Source of the DNA: Linnemannia hyalina
Taxonomy: Eukaryota; Mortierellomycota; Mortierellomycetes; Mortierellales; Mortierellaceae
NCBI GenBank assembly: GCA_019671135.1
Contig: JAHRHY010000013.1
Span: 1,302,001 to 1,366,000, forward strand
Length of the DNA: 64,000 nucleotides
Direction: 5' to 3'
Made by a program: the position numbers and the translations under genes
Shown: positions 21,918-33,360 of the stretch, piece after piece
Layout: the number at the start of each line of letters is the position of its first letter
How positions within the stretch are numbered: position 1 is the first letter of the stretch
Notes under the pieces: model-generated
The model's database searches: none
What the model was told of the DNA's origin: nothing
What the model saw: the letters and a program-made list of their open reading frames with translations, nothing else

Positions 21918-24900
21918 TCTCTCACATACTCAATTACACGCTACTCTCATGTGCATCATTGCTCAATTGCTCGAGGAAAAGTAAGCGGGAGAATCTTTTT
22001 ATGGGGTTGCATATTGTTCAACATTCAGGAACAACAACTGAAAGAAGAAAGTACTTGAGCAATGACCATCATGTCCTGTAGGACAACGCACGGAGAAAAG
22101 CACAGGCTAATTCAAATACAACACATACACACAACCATCTCTGTCTACTTGTCCTTCTCATGTATTCACATGCATTCTTCATCTCTTCTTTCTCTTTTTT
22201 TTTCTTTCTATTCATTATGTTTCCATTTCGTATTGAATAACAAAAGTGGCGGAGGGAGATGCGGTGGAGGTGCTGCAGGAAGAATTGACGACGCTCTCCC
22301 ATCGAGCATGCGGCGCCATCCAGGGCAAGATCACGTCCAAGAAGATTTCGACCTGGCTCAAAGGCACTGTCATCATGGTAAGTGTATTGCTTGCTGCATT
22401 GTAAATAATGCAAGGGAGAGAAGGAGAAGCATGGAAGGTGAATGTTTTTTTTGTTTCTTTTTGTTTCTTTTTTCCCGCGCGCAGCGATCGAAAGGAGGAA
22501 GAGATAGGGACAATTGGGAAAGAACAGAGGTGCAAGTGGGATGTGCCTTAATCCAATGAAAATAAACAAAGGTTTAAAAGGACAAAGGGATCAAGGGGTC
22601 ACAGAGAGAAAGAGGGAAGAATGGGACAAGTCTGAGGACCACTGAGAGGAGCAAAGCGACATGTCGTTGAAGCACAAGTATGAGTGGACGCATTGAAAGG
22701 GGCAAGGAGTTCGAAAGGAGAAGGGAACTTCATAGACCTTTAAGAATGAAGAGGCAAAGCATTCCTTGGTACCATTAGCAGTGGAAAAATGGCTGTTGGG
22801 GCGAGATTGCACTTCAACACCGTTATGGCTACTGGAGACTTGGCTTGACTACCTGCCTTCTCGCTCTTACATTCTTGGATCTCTTCTTTCTTCTTCGACT
22901 TCATACATATACGACCACCATCGTCCTTGTCCTTTCTTCCCTTCTTCTCGTTCCTCGGTTTGTTCACGTTAGTTCGACGCACTGTGGATTCATCTTACTT
23001 CCTGCTCAGAACGCTCCCTCCTCCCACTCTCATTCCTTTGCTCAATTGCTATTCTCGTGCTTCTTTACTTCATTCCCGCCCGCCAAATAGTAACACGCTA
23101 CACACCGACTTCTGTCTCCGTGCTCAAAACGTTGCGCTTGTGCTCTATCTCACGCTTTCTTCAATTGTTCCTTTCCCATATATATATCCTACCACTGCCC
23201 ACTCTTTTTACTTTGTCACTTTTGATCCCATTGCCGTTAATCCAGTCACCAACAAAAAAAACTTCCCATCTTACCCCATCTCCTTCTTCTCTCTTTCCTT
23301 CCCTTCAAACTTTTTGCCCCCCTTCCCTACTGTTTACTATCTGCCTCTCTCACTCACCCACCCACTCACTCACTCACTGTCAATATCGCTCTCTTTCCCT
23401 CGCAACTCTCAATATCTCGCAATAACGCACAATAGTCACCAATAATAACGCCAGAACAGGAGGACGACGACATTCTTGACGGCGACGACGACGGCGACGA
23501 CGACGACGAAGACGAAGAAGACGAAGAAGAGGACGACCCTCAACTCCACCTCCTCCTCCACGACGAAGAAGGTTACCTCTCCGATCTCTCGACCACCTCC
23601 AACGAAAACGAAAACGAAGGCATCATCACCATGGCAGCAGGCGACTCGATTCTTCACGATAATACAAGCAGAGAAAGTACCGCCAGCCGAAGACTAATGC
23701 GACGAGCCATCTCCTTGGAGGATCTCAACACCGTCAAGGCTATCCATCATCACAACCACCGTCATATCCTAGATCAGGACTCTCCACCCGAACGGCCATC
23801 CTCTTCGTTGTCCATGTCCCTCCCAGTTCCCTCTGATACCCTCCCTTCCCTCCAACCGGACGACCAGACCTTCTACCATCGGTATTATCACCATCGATCT
23901 ATGGAACGGCCACCTGCATCCAACTATAGCACTCTCTTGGGCGACGACAACCAGTATTCGCTGTATAGGCTGGATCATGATCACCAGGGGCCAGTCAGGA
24001 CAATGTCGCCTGATGCGGACGTGGATGATTTGGCGCTCTTGGATGATGTTAAATCGGCCCGGTCAACCTATGCTGCGAATCCGGTACTACAGGAAGATGG
24101 CAAGGACGACACTGTTGCTGCTCCCGGAGGATCGTTGGGTTGGTTGAATGCCTCACCGCTGTTGCAGGCCCTGGTGAATTGGGTGGAAGGACCACCAAAT
24201 CGACCCCAGCCGAAGAAGAACCCGAACGAGAAGCCCAACCCGATCCTCGAGATACCCTTCCAGTTCATTGCGCTCTTGACCTACCCCGAGCCCGATCCCA
24301 AGACTGGCGACATCATGTCACTCGCAAGTATGTTTGTCTCATGGTCCTTTACTGTATTTGATTTGCAAGTTGGTCGTACGACTAACGCAGACCCCCTTTT
24401 TGATATTTCCGAATTGTGATAGTGGTGAGGGAGACGGCATTTGTGAGGCAGAGGCGCAAGACGCTGATGATGTTGACCGCATATACCCTTGTCGTGCGCT
24501 ACTGCAGTTTCGATTTCTTCTTGGTCGTCCTCTTTGCCAGCAACTGCGGGATGCTCTTTTTAATGAAGAACTCGGGACGGATGAATGTTAATATGGCGAA
24601 GCGGGCCGTTGGACAGCGTGTCGGATGGGCGAAGCAGTGGGCTGGAGGGTTCTTCAAGCGAGGCAACGGTGGTGCGACTAATAGTAATGTCAACAGCAGT
24701 CATATCGGGGACGACACCATGTCGATACATCAAGGAATTACGACATCGAATGCCAGCTCCAGCAAGTCATTACCCAACATTTCGTCCGCACCTGCAGAGT
24801 CGATCCGTAGTGGCGTGGGGATGGCCACGTCGATTATTGCGGGAGAGAAGGCGGACAGTTCACAGGAGAACAGTCCTCAGACCAAGCGGCGGGGACTTTT

Positions 24901-26359
24901 CGGCAAGCGCAAGACTTACGCGACTAGTTTGGCGCCCAGTCAAAGGATTGGCGCTTCGACTTCTTCGAGCTTGTCACCGACCATCGCTACAGGAGAAGGG
25001 TTGGGCGGCGATGATGTGTCTGTTATGACGGGTCGGACGAGGCGAGGATTCTTCAAGAGGAACACCCAGAACTCTGCCACAAATCGATCAGCTACAGCGC
25101 CACCTTTGGATCAACCGACACAGACCATGCCCAAACACTCGACACATTCTTCGACATCTACCACCACAACGACAGCTATCTTGACAGCCAAGAACGGGAC
25201 CCCCTTGCTGTCGACCTCGCCTCAGCCCCTGGATCAGCCCTCTTTGTCACAACTGGACTTGATGCTGCCCGTGCGTTCTCCCAGTCCGAGTGCGCTGCGG
25301 AAAGAGGTTTCGCTGAACGGCAACAATAAGTCGACCGCTACAGCAGTGGCAACAGCGACATGTACGGCCGCAGATGCTTCTTCAGGAATTCCACCACAGA
25401 CAGGAGCTCAGACAATCAACTCGTCCGCAGCATCGTCTGGATCTTCTTCACCCAACTCGTCTTCACCAAAGTCCGCCTCTGCTACCAGCCATCCAGCGAC
25501 AATGACGACTGCTGTGAATCCAATGGCGACAACGACTACAGCGACAACAGTGTCGACAGGACGGTCGTTGGCCTCGGCAATCAACCCAAGGTCTCTCCTA
25601 TCCAGTTTCACATCCACTTCGACCCAGAAGCAACAACAACAACAGCAAAATTCTGTGACCTCGTCTGTCACACCAACTTTCCAGCCCTTGATTGTCACCG
25701 CCAACGCGTCTACAACGACCACAATGCCGATTTCGCCGAGACCAATCAAGGCAGCAGGACCACGGACAGGGTTCTTGATAGGATCGTTGAGTACCTCAAA
25801 GCTGTCTAATGTCCGCGGAGGGGGTGGTGGCAGTGGATCCAGCAGAAATAACGATGTTGGCACCTCTGATGAAGGAGGCGTGTATGAGGAGGAGGAGAGG
25901 CTGGAGGTGACGATGGAGTACCAGCTGCATCAACACCACCAGCACCCACAGTTCAACCCACACCGTCGAGCGTCGACTACTAGCACTGTAGGCAGTGTCA
26001 AGTATTCTGCTTTGCCTTCGCCCACGGAGACGTTGTTGTATCGGGAGCATCACCATCAGCACCCCTTTGCGGCCAGTGGGCAGGACCATTTCCAGCAGCA
26101 ACTTTCACCTCACCAGCAGGATTTTCATCCGATGTGGCAGATTAGTAGTGCTGGTCCGGGAGGCGGAGGTGTGACGGGAGGACTAGGGGTGAGAGTGAGG
26201 TCTGGATCTGCGTCGGGGGATGGATTGATGATGGCGAGGGATTTTAGTGGGAGAGAGAGTGTTGGAAGTGGAGGCAGTGGAGGTGGTGGATTGATGTTGA
26301 AGGAGGATTTGTTGAATCCTGTGACGAGCGCTGCAGCTGATGCAATGGTGGGGTTTTGA
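21298..26359 (+). CDS. Acidic fungal membrane protein of unknown function, about 1037 aa, 4 exons
   Basis: Model exons: 21298-21451, 22247-22377, 23436-24327, 24423-26359. The last two are firm (A|GTATGT...GATAG). The first two are proposed because both read as compact coding sequence, have good splice sites, and join in phase 1 and 0 to an exon whose frame is open 195 bases upstream of the ATG at 23631. The ATG at 21298 follows a TGA at once. If exons 1-2 are wrong, the protein starts at 23631 (877 aa). Features: an Asp/Glu run (23463-23540), EGYLSDLS, then a compact domain (NWVEGPP, FQFIALLTYPEPDPKTG, MSLAMVRETAFVRQRRK). Two close hydrophobic segments follow (LMMLTAYTLVVRY and FDFFLVVLFASNCGMLFLM), then GWAKQWAGGFFKR. 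The long C-terminus is Ser/Thr/Gln/Gly-rich and disordered. I do not recognise the family. Confidence 0.65.
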
Positions 26360-27748
26360 CCGCGAGGTCTGTGTGTTACATTAAAATGGCGGTTAGGTCT
26401 TTTTGATGCGGATTCGGACATGTTGCTTGAACAAGATTAAACAGTAAAGGCACACTTTTCTTTTCTTCTTCACTCCTCTCCGGCCTCCCTCCTGGGCACC
26501 CGCCTCTACCGTTTGAGTCCCACTCGCTGTTTCAACGACACCCGGTAGATGAACCTTCCTTCCTTCTTCAAGCAAAACAGGAAATAAAAACACGTTTGTG
26601 TCTCCCTTCCCACTCTTTCTTTCCCGTACTCATTTTCTTTCCTCGTTTTTCTTGCCGAGTGCGCGTTTGCGTTTGGGCTGTTCTTCTTCATGCCTTCCTT
26701 GGTTTCGCTGTAGGAGTGCGCGTTCGCGTTGTGTTTTTGACGTTTCTTATGTCTGTGTCCTTTAGCATACATCTTCACTTCTTTTTTGTTCTTTTCTGAT
26801 CCTTCGTACCTTCCTCGTAAATTGTAGGGTGCGTGTTTGCTTCTATGCATTCTTCGTTCCTTCTTCGTTCATTCCTCGTATCTCCTGTGGGCGCGTGATT
26901 GCGTTTTGAGGTTGTTTTTTTGTTTTGTTCCTTCCTTGCTTTCTTTACACTCTCGTCCTTTCCACCGCTCTGCCACCTCTCTTAGTTCTTAAGTGATGTC
27001 CCCATGCCATGGTTGCGTTATTTTTTCAGGCTAGCCGAAAAGATCAAAAACACCCACACAGGTTAGATCGCGTATACTTTGCACGGTCTGCCTTTCTCTT
27101 CTTTCTCTGCCCTTAATCTTCCCTTAGTATTTTTCTGCTGTCATCTTTTTTCGTCCCTTACATATCGCTCATGGGGAACATAACAACCACCTCAAATGCT
27201 GACTGAGTATGATAAGACAAGCCAATTGACAAATTTTTCGTCGTTGGTTTTTGTTCATGCCATGTCTTTTCTTCATCCCTTGACCTTCTCTCATTCCTTG
27301 ATCTTTTTTCATACTTCGAAGTGAGCGCCGGATTTTATCCACAAACAGAAAACATCCCCGTTGTTCCCTCTCATTGCTTTCCTTGTCCTTATTTTTTCCT
27401 CTGGCATGTCGACGGATAATGAGCGATGGATTGCAGCCTTATATGTTGCACCTTGATTCTCCCTGTTTTTTACCTTCTCTTAGATTTTCTTTTTTTCCTT
27501 TTCAAATGCCTTGTATGCCGCTCTTGATCCTCCCGTTTTCTCTAATCTTTCTCTTCGATGCTTGGTCTCCCATAATGTCCTTGCCCCGTGTACCCTTGAT
27601 TTTACTGCTCCCCTTGATTTTGGCTGCCCCTTATTCGGTGTTGCCCTTGATTTTGACATTGCCATGGACTTTGAAGAGCGACCCCTTGAGATTTTCTTCT
27701 TTTTTGGCTCTGTGGAATCGACTGAGTGCTGAAAATATTTGCATCGCG
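26360..27748. other. Intergenic with degenerate repeats
   Basis: No gene is supported. At 26645-26930 an imperfect motif like GTGCGCGTTTGCGTTT recurs about four times, each followed by T/C-rich filler. At 27525-27690 the motif CCCTTGATTTTG recurs, so that both strands show repetitive ORFs (LDF on plus, KSR on minus). T-rich elsewhere. Confidence 0.4.
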
Positions 27749-27756
27749 TATAAAAG
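27749..27756 (+). promoter_or_regulatory. TATA box of the small secreted peptide gene
   Basis: A consensus TATAAAAG preceded by GCG and followed by GGAG, 252 bases before the ATG at 28001. It is the best core-promoter match noticed in the window. The spacing fits a leader containing the intron at 27875-27946. Confidence 0.65.
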
Positions 27757-27874
27757 GGAGCCAATCCCGAAACTCAACTGAGATAGTTCTTCCCAGGCTC
27801 TCTACAGTCCCAGCAAAAACATCCCAGCAACGCTTACAAGCAACATCCACACCCTACACACAGTTCCGCCAAAA

Positions 27875-27946
27875 GTAAGGATATGAAACATCATTCTTCT
27901 CAATTGCTTTGCACAGTGACTCGATATTTCCTTAAAAAAAAACCAG
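27875..27946 (+). other. Probable 5'-leader intron of the small secreted peptide gene
   Basis: 72 bases from AAAA|GTAAGG to an ACCAG acceptor, lying between the TATA box and the ATG at 28001. Proposed from splice signals only. It would remove an out-of-frame ATG at 27883. Confidence 0.45.
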
Positions 27947-28000
27947 GCACCCCTCCATTTTGTCACTCTACTCATCCACGCACTCAAGAAGAAAATAGCC

Positions 28001-28240
28001 ATGCATTTTTTCAAGTGTTCCACCTCGGCAGTCCTCTTCCTTTCAGTTTCCACGTTCATCACAATCTTCAGCTTGCTATCGTTTATCGCGACCCCAACCA
28101 TGGCTGACCCTGCGGTTAACACCGTTTCTGCTCCCGCTCTCAACAGAAGAGCCTGTGCGTGTCCCGCTATTTACCTGATTTGTCGTTGCGGCTTTTACTA
28201 TGACGACTGTGACTGCAAGAAATGTCACTCCTGTCACTAG
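28001..28240 (+). CDS. Small secreted Cys-rich peptide precursor, 79 aa, regular CxC pattern
   Basis: A single-exon ORF. Residues 1 to about 35 form a strong signal peptide (LFLSVSTFITIFSLLSFIA core, TPTMA|DP-like cleavage). A short propeptide (DPAVNTVSAPALN) then leads to a dibasic RR that would suit Kex2-type cleavage. The remaining ~30 residues contain eight cysteines arranged C-x-C-x6-C-x-C-x6-C-x-C-x2-C-x2-C, ending in CH before TAG. The even spacing, three CxC pairs, and Tyr/Phe/Asp between them suggest a disulfide-knotted secreted peptide or a metal-binding peptide. I know no family with exactly this spacing. A TATA box and leader intron upstream support expression. Function not assigned. 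Confidence 0.72.
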   Translation: MHFFKCSTSAVLFLSVSTFITIFSLLSFIATPTMADPAVNTVSAPALNRRACACPAIYLICRCGFYYDDCDCKKCHSCH

Positions 28241-29712
28241 TCGTGAATTGTGTGTCGCGCCCATGGTCTCTTGAATTGCCACTGGTAGCAAAAGTTGACA
28301 AACAACACAGACACCCCCGTTTGACAACCCTTACTCAAATAAATTTTACTCACATACCATGCTGGTTATGCGTCCATCCCACCAGACGTCCGCTGATCAA
28401 AGACTCGTGATATCTCGCTGCACCCGAGAAGGCATCTGAGGATTTACACCGGAGCGTTAACTACATAAATATTCAGTACCAACGTTAGACGATGTGAACA
28501 CCAGTCCTGTTTTTATGGACAGTACTGTTCAGATGACCATCATCTAAACACATAGGAATTGCACATCCAGACAATGAACTCGCGGGATGATATGAACAAC
28601 AACCATGGTGTGTGAGAAAGGAATAAGAGGTTAGTTGCACCCATTGGTAATACGATGTATCATTTCCTCTAGAGTCGCAACATAAAATTTAATTGTTCAA
28701 TTGACGAATAGCGTAGACATGAAATGGAAAAGAGTTGTAAACTAATCCGCATTCCTCTCAATGGTCGATCCTCGGTTTTTTCCAAGGTCGTCCATTGTCC
28801 AGTGCCGGAGCTGAAGTTAACCGATACATGTTGGGTTTTTTTGGTCGCTGTATGAATCCAACACCCTCCAGACATGTCCCACAGAAAGAAAGAAAAAGCT
28901 CAAGTGGAGCAAAGTGAAAACAAAAAATGTAAACCGATTTGTGACACATAAAAGGCTAGGTCATTTGTAGTAGGTGGTTTAATATCGAGTGAGTGGATCT
29001 TTGTCTTCGCCCCTAGGCTGAGAACGGGCCACTATTATTTTTTTCATTTCTCTCCTACCACGAGATCTTTTTATCTGCCGTCTCAACTTTATCTGGTTCC
29101 GTGTTTTTTTTGGTTTGTAGACAAACGCTTGCGCGTGCTTCATATAAACCCTGAAATGAATACCTCCTTCTTTATTACTTGTTGAAGTATATCAAGCAGG
29201 CGTAATGGCGAACTGGATTGAATCGGGTAAAGAAAAAAACTGTACAAAAAAAACCATGGGAGACGAGACCTCATCATACCCACCACATTGCATCATCCAG
29301 TTACAGGGGGCCACACCCCCCACGCTCACATCAATTTGACGGTTCGTGTTACGAGCAAATGTCAATACTTTTTCTGAGTGATAAAGCAAACTTGATCCTG
29401 GATAAGGGTCTACAAGGCTTTAATTCTAGTATGAACCCCACGTTCTATGTCACATTTGTCCTTTCCCCCCTATTTTTCTGCCCCCGTCTGTGCCCGACAT
29501 GTGCCTTTTCTACCCTTTCTTCTTTGCACTCCATGCTGCCATCGCAAGTATTCACTTCCCCTCGCGAAAACAATGATCGCACAAGCACAAAAATAAAACA
29601 CGTCCTTCGTGCACAATCAGACCTCTCACTCAGATCATGAAATCATCTATGCTGGCTGGCAAATGACGTAGCTAAAGGAAAAAGAAAAATGAAAAAGACA
29701 CGATGGTGATAA
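28241..29712. other. Intergenic, no gene supported
   Basis: Moderately AT-rich. Two overlapping minus-strand ORFs at 28669-28949 share a few plausible residues across frames (SGTGQW / RPKKP) and could be an old coding fragment, but nothing can be assigned. Confidence 0.4.
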
Positions 29713-31560
29713 TAAGGTTACTACAACTGAACCACCTCACTCAGAATTCTCTCAACATTACTCGAAAAAATTGCTTCGCCACAATGACATGTCCATTCCT
29801 TCATCTGGAGGCAGTTTTATTTTTTAATTTTGTATTTGTATTCGTTATTGAGCAAAGAATCAAGAATAGAAAAAGGTTAGCCTAAGCCCACAGTTCAAAT
29901 CCGGGAGGAAAGAAGAACTGTCCGTCTCGCGGGCTCAAAGCCTGCTGGCGATTGTCCTGCGCATGGTCACTTGGAGCAACCTTATCTCCAAACTCCGGGA
30001 ACCCGACGTGCTGCGCCCACATGTCGTGAAGTTTGGGTTCCTGCTGATGTTGACCCTGTGTGTATCGATCGATACGCCTCGAAAGCTGCTCGGGTCTAGC
30101 CGCATGCTTCTGATCGTGTTTGGAGTTCAGATTGATCGGCGGATCCTGGTATCCTTCTGGTGATTCAAGATCTGCCAGTGTCAACGGAGGTCGATCTCTG
30201 CCGGTCAGGGGTGGAGGCGTAGTATCCGTAGCAGTCTCTTCGCTAGACGAGGCCGTCAAGTTTGAAAGAAAAGGGAGGATTGGGAGACTTGAATCGAGGC
30301 CGAGCTTGCAGAGCTGCTGTGAAACCTTGACAATCCAGGAATGGATGTTGAGGAGGGTGTTGAAGATGTCAATGTTGTGGGTGTGCCTCTCTGTTTCCAG
30401 TCCCAACTTATCCTGGGTTTCGTTGGTCTTGTCCAGGTCGGACAATGGCAGCAATGAGCGACAAAGTGTTGGTCCGTCGTTTTGAGAGACCCTGGTAGTA
30501 TTGTCTTGCAGGCTACAAGTTGAGCTCTCCTGACTGTCTTGATATCGGATATTCTGGATGACAGAGGGCGATGAGGACGAGGAAGAGGAAGAGGAGACGA
30601 AACTGATGGACGGCGATGAAGAGGAAAGACAGGGTATGCTATAGTTGGAGTGGATTGAGGAGGCATTGTCCTTGGTTATGTATTGGTCCGAAACAGGCAT
30701 ACTGCTCCTTACTGTTCTGTCGGTCGTGAAATATGGGACAGTGGGACAGTCTTGCTCGAACATACTGATGTCGCCATCGCTATCCTCCAACTCTTTCGCA
30801 AGAATGTGGCGCGGCGACGTTTGTGTAGGAGAAGCAAATCCACGAGGTCGTCCATGACTGATCCTCTGGGTATGGGAAGGGATCCATTTCTTTTGAGCGG
30901 AGCGAATAACTCTTGAAGGGGACGTGTGATTGAACGGATTAAATGAGATCCCTCGAGCTGAGTGGATGCCTGGCTGGTCGTTTGGGAAGGTAGTGGAGGA
31001 TCGAGGGTTGGCTTGTGAAGGTCGATTGCGCTTCAAGCCACTGGAAGCTGGAGATGGATAAGTTTCGTGGTAACTGGAGTCCTTCTTGTGGCGCTTCGCA
31101 GGGGAGAGATCCACCTCGATATCGTCAGTTTCGGTGGCAATCTCCTTGATATCAGTAGTTTCGCTCCCGGTGTCCATGGTATCACCTTCGGCTCGGATAA
31201 CTTGCTCCTCAGTACCGCCGGCTTTGTCTGTAATGGTAGTATCTCCCTCATGGGCCTCAGCAATCTCGGTTTTGTCGACGGTGAACAAGTCATCCTGAAA
31301 GTGGATATTGGAAAAGTCTAGGGGTGCAAGCTCCGACAGTGATGCTGTGAGATCATCGCCAACCAAATCCTGACTAGACCAAGGGTTGAAGTCGCCGACC
31401 ATTGTGCTCGCAAAAGACTCGTAAACTTGAGGTGGTCGAGAAGAAGCGACGGGTACAGTAGCTGTACTTGTGACGCTGTGACCGCCTTGGAGTGCTGTCG
31501 GGTTGCTGGTATCGTTGTTGGAGTTGTTGCTCTCTCCGGAGGCCCGATGAGAGTCTACCC
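29713..31560 (-). repeat. Copy B of the long inverted duplication (partner 8806-10846)
   Basis: Includes most of the intact 602-aa gene and about 170 bases of its 3' flank. The match to copy A stops within the N-terminal coding region, near 31560. Confidence 0.85.
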
Positions 31561-31690
31561 GTCCGAGGACCTTCTTGACGACCTTCGTGACCGTTCTTTT
31601 GACGGTCTTTTTGATGGTGATCCGGCGCGTCCTATTCAACGTCATTGTCCTGCGGTTGCTGTTGGATGGATGAGTTGGAGCAGAGTCCAT
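29882..31690 (-). CDS. Ser-rich nuclear-type protein of unknown function, 602 aa, intact copy
   Basis: A single-exon ORF from 31690 to TAG at 29882-29884. The N-terminus is very basic (RRITIKKTVKRTVTKVVKKV), followed by Ser/Asn-rich sequence and an acidic block (EIATETDDIEVDLSPAK). The segment PAKRHKKD looks like a nuclear localisation signal. A Ser run (SSSSSSSSPS) lies near the middle. The C-terminal third has a more ordered, Leu-rich segment (TERHTHNIDIFNTLLNIHSW, then LPILPFLSNL), ending PPGFELWA. No catalytic motif or known domain was recognised. A second, broken copy lies inverted at 8812-10636, and the strong protein conservation between them shows that this frame is the real one. Confidence 0.75.
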   Translation of the reverse strand: MDSAPTHPSNSNRRTMTLNRTRRITIKKTVKRTVTKVVKKVLGRVDSHRASGESNNSNNDTSNPTALQGGHSVTSTATVPVASSRPPQVYESFASTMVGDFNPWSSQDLVGDDLTASLSELAPLDFSNIHFQDDLFTVDKTEIAEAHEGDTTITDKAGGTEEQVIRAEGDTMDTGSETTDIKEIATETDDIEVDLSPAKRHKKDSSYHETYPSPASSGLKRNRPSQANPRSSTTFPNDQPGIHSARGISFNPFNHTSPSRVIRSAQKKWIPSHTQRISHGRPRGFASPTQTSPRHILAKELEDSDGDISMFEQDCPTVPYFTTDRTVRSSMPVSDQYITKDNASSIHSNYSIPCLSSSSPSISFVSSSSSSSSSPSVIQNIRYQDSQESSTCSLQDNTTRVSQNDGPTLCRSLLPLSDLDKTNETQDKLGLETERHTHNIDIFNTLLNIHSWIVKVSQQLCKLGLDSSLPILPFLSNLTASSSEETATDTTPPPLTGRDRPPLTLADLESPEGYQDPPINLNSKHDQKHAARPEQLSRRIDRYTQGQHQQEPKLHDMWAQHVGFPEFGDKVAPSDHAQDNRQQALSPRDGQFFFPPGFELWA

Positions 31691-33360
31691 GCTGTCTGTG
31701 GGTGGGTGTGTTTGTGTTTTCTGTGTTGTGAGTCCCGAGGGCGAACAAACAAAAAGAGGAGAGAAGAAAGGTGGCGATGGTGCAACAAAAAGGGAAGCAT
31801 CATAAGTGAGGCGTAGGGAGAAGATGGCTTAAAAGAATGATAGTGCTCTGTGCTCTACCTGGCAGTTAAGGGTGAGTTGCGAAAAGAAGGGAGGGGTCAA
31901 CAAGCACAGGGAGTACTATACTGAGGTACGCGCGTGTATTTTGCGTGTGTGTTGGAGACGTTAGGTTCAAAGCAAGCATGTTTGTCGGGGGTTTTTTTCT
32001 TTTGAATGAGTGAATGAGTTGCTGGGAGTGCAATCAAAAAGAGAGGGGTGGTGGGAATGAGAGGATTCAGCAAAAGTTGATTCAGCAAAGAGAATGAGAA
32101 AGTTGAAGGAGAAAATAAGAGAATAAGAAGAGAAGGGAAGAGAAGAGACGAGAAAGGAAGAAGAAGAGAACTGGGGGAAGAGTCAAGAGAGAAGAGAGGA
32201 GAAGGTTGGTAGTGGTTGGTGGCGCAGGGAGGTAGAATTATCGCACATACTACACACCCACTCCATTTGGACGCGCCTCACTATCAAGGCTATGCATACA
32301 ACATCCTCTTGAAAGCTGCAAGTCTATTGACATTTATCTACGCCTGCACCTAGAAGACAATAACTACATCGCCTTTACTCGCCGCAAATGAAGAGAAGGT
32401 TCTCAGATCAACCTCAAAACCGTGTACGTGAGCGCGGGTTATGAACAAAAGGGTGAACAGGATCCATGTACCTTTGAATTTGTACCCTTTGCCGCTGTTA
32501 CAAAAAGATGTGGTGGCTAGGCAGTGGCGGCGATGCCTTAGGTTAGCAGTCATATTCTTTAGTAGACATAGTATTAGTAGTGCGCCGAGCCCTCTTGTCT
32601 GCTCTTTGTCCTTTTACACATCACTTCTTGGACGAGAGCAGTATTGACAAGAGTTTCGCAGGCGCACTGCAGTGTATCGTTTTGTGTGATTCTTTTAGGA
32701 TGCTATTATCACTTTCCCCCTCTCCAACCTACAACCCCCCTTCCCCCCCCGTACCAATTGAGGACTTAACAGCGGTCCTACAACTCTGGCCGTCGACCCT
32801 CTCCCCTGAGTAACACCGCCTCTTCACCTTTTGCGACCAAACATGGCATGAGCGAAGGCGGTCAGATCATGCTGCTGTTGATAGACGTTGGAGCCAGACA
32901 TTGCATGGATTTAAAAGATCGAATTGTTATTCTTTTTCTCCCAAACATATCTAAAAAGAAACTCAACAAAGACCTACAAACCATGCAACAAAACAAAAAC
33001 CAAGATATCTATTCCCTATCCTTCTTCGAGTATGCCGGCAACAATTCTCTCTCGCCCACACATACACTCCCACACAGCTTTATCTCGCCCTCTATCTCGT
33101 TCTGGTAGCCACTACTAGTTCATCCACCGGTCTCTCCTGGAATACCCTTTTTTTTCCCGCTCGATATAGGGCCTCGATGAACATTCGCAGCTTGGACCCG
33201 AAAGCCCAGAGGTGCAAGGTATTAGATCCCGTGGGGAGCATTGTTCACGCGCAACCTCATTGAGCCGCCCTTTATTCATTTCTTGAGCGAACGAATGAAA
33301 CAGCGTCCCAATTTTCGAGAAGCAGCACCGCGATCTCGTCGAGCTATCCAGGACTGATGC
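31691..33360. other. Intergenic, no gene seen
   Basis: GA-rich promoter-like sequence upstream of the 602-aa gene (32080-32210), then mixed sequence with pyrimidine runs near 32705-32740. ORFs are short and overlap in all frames. Confidence 0.45.

Noticed and set aside
22062..22569. 166-codon ORFs on both strands around 22.3 kb
   Set aside because: The only convincing coding frame here is the short exon 22247-22377. The long ORFs are shadows through T/A tracts.
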